The notes under the pieces are model-generated. The model saw only the letters and a list, made by a program, of their open reading frames with translations. It made no database searches and was not told the origin of the DNA. The position numbers and the translations under genes are program-made. Shown here piece by piece: positions 5,280 to 5,573 of a stretch of 5,573 bases of DNA. How positions within the stretch are numbered: position 1 is the stretch's first letter; each line of letters starts with the position of its first letter. This stretch comes from Planctomycetota bacterium (lineage in GTDB: Bacteria; Planctomycetota; SZUA-567; JAFGNG01), in assembly GCA_016927125.1 (NCBI GenBank), contig JAFGNG010000074.1:1-5573 (forward strand), written 5' to 3'.

Positions 5280-5573
5280 ATGCTTGCAGAAGCGGTTAAA
5301 AAATCAGCAGTGCTCATTGAAGCGCTTCCATATATCAAACTCTTTCGTAACGCTATAATTGTAGTGAAGTTAGGAGGGAGCGCGCAGACCGATCCGGAGG
5401 TTATCCAGCGGGTGCTGACCGATATTGATTTCATGATCTCGGTAGGGATGCGCCCGGTGGTGGTCTACGGCGGCGGCAAGCGCATCTCCCGGGCCATGCA
5501 GGCAACCGGGAAGGAAGCGGTCTTTGCCCACGGCCAGCGCATTACCGACCCGGAGTCGATGCAGATTGTCGAG
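5280..5573 (+). CDS. argB: Acetylglutamate kinase, 3' part beyond window
   Basis: ArgB phosphorylates N-acetyl-L-glutamate with ATP, the second step of arginine synthesis, in the cytosol. The visible 98 codons cover the N-terminal third of an amino-acid-kinase fold. They comprise an N-terminal helix segment AEAVKKSAVLIEALPYIKLF (3-22), the strand and phosphate loop VVKLGGSA (28-35, K30), the glycine loop VVYGGGKRIS (61-70), and GQRITDPESM (85-94), whose R87 corresponds to the substrate-binding Arg. The N-terminal helix before the first strand is typical of hexameric, arginine-inhibited kinases, so feedback inhibition is likely (inference). The usual HGGGP loop reads YGGGK. ATG at 5280 is fixed by an in-frame TAA at 5268-5270 and AAGGA at 5269-5273. 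The gene is cut by the window, not broken. Confidence 0.95.
   Translation, partial: MLAEAVKKSAVLIEALPYIKLFRNAIIVVKLGGSAQTDPEVIQRVLTDIDFMISVGMRPVVVYGGGKRISRAMQATGKEAVFAHGQRITDPESMQIVE

Overview
The window is a stretch of bacterial chromosome with every supported gene on the + strand. It has moderately high GC content and GC-rich third codon positions. It holds six complete or nearly complete genes plus the first 98 codons of a seventh. No RNA gene, insertion sequence, CRISPR array or phage feature is visible. The gene set and the protein variants (an S9 with unusual residues, an ArgB with a YGGGK loop, a degenerate HD-GYP protein, a YkgJ-type cysteine protein coupled to coaD) suggest an uncultivated Gram-negative lineage, possibly in or near the PVC group (Verrucomicrobiota/Lentisphaerota/Omnitrophota). 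That placement is a weak inference from sequence feel and has not been tested.

Layout. (1) 2-951: coaD, lacking only its first few codons, overlaps by four bases (ATGA) a small cysteine-cluster protein, so the two form a translationally coupled pair. (2) 952-1118: a 167-base gap with an operator-like dyad, a candidate sigma70-type promoter and a GC-rich hairpin just before the next Shine-Dalgarno. (3) 1119-2693: a 524-residue HD-GYP-family protein in which the His of the HD pair and the first His of HHE are replaced, so it is probably not a normal cyclic-di-GMP phosphodiesterase. (4) 2694-2926: a probable terminator, then a strong TTGACA promoter with an A/T-rich upstream tract and a leader of roughly 85-90 bases. 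(5) 2927-3789: rplM-rpsI, the usual L13-S9 operon, closed by a textbook intrinsic terminator. (6) 3883 to the window end: argJ and the start of argB, two enzymes of the acetylated arginine pathway.

In the acetyl-cycle pathway, ArgJ transfers the acetyl group from N-acetylornithine back to glutamate, and ArgB phosphorylates the resulting N-acetylglutamate. ArgB carries the N-terminal helix segment typical of arginine-inhibited kinases, which fits ArgJ recycling with ArgB as the feedback point. argC is not between or directly before them.

The best candidate for something undescribed is the 182-base argJ-argB gap. It carries two Shine-Dalgarno-like sites right after argJ, a long imperfect hairpin, and a second hairpin followed by a 12-base U-rich tract ending 21 bases before the argB start. 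It also has repeated TTTTCC/GGAAAA blocks that could pair in alternative ways, and a possible 56-codon TTG-started reading frame running through the terminator-like hairpin into argB. This looks like an attenuator-type leader for argB, but that is inference from structure alone.
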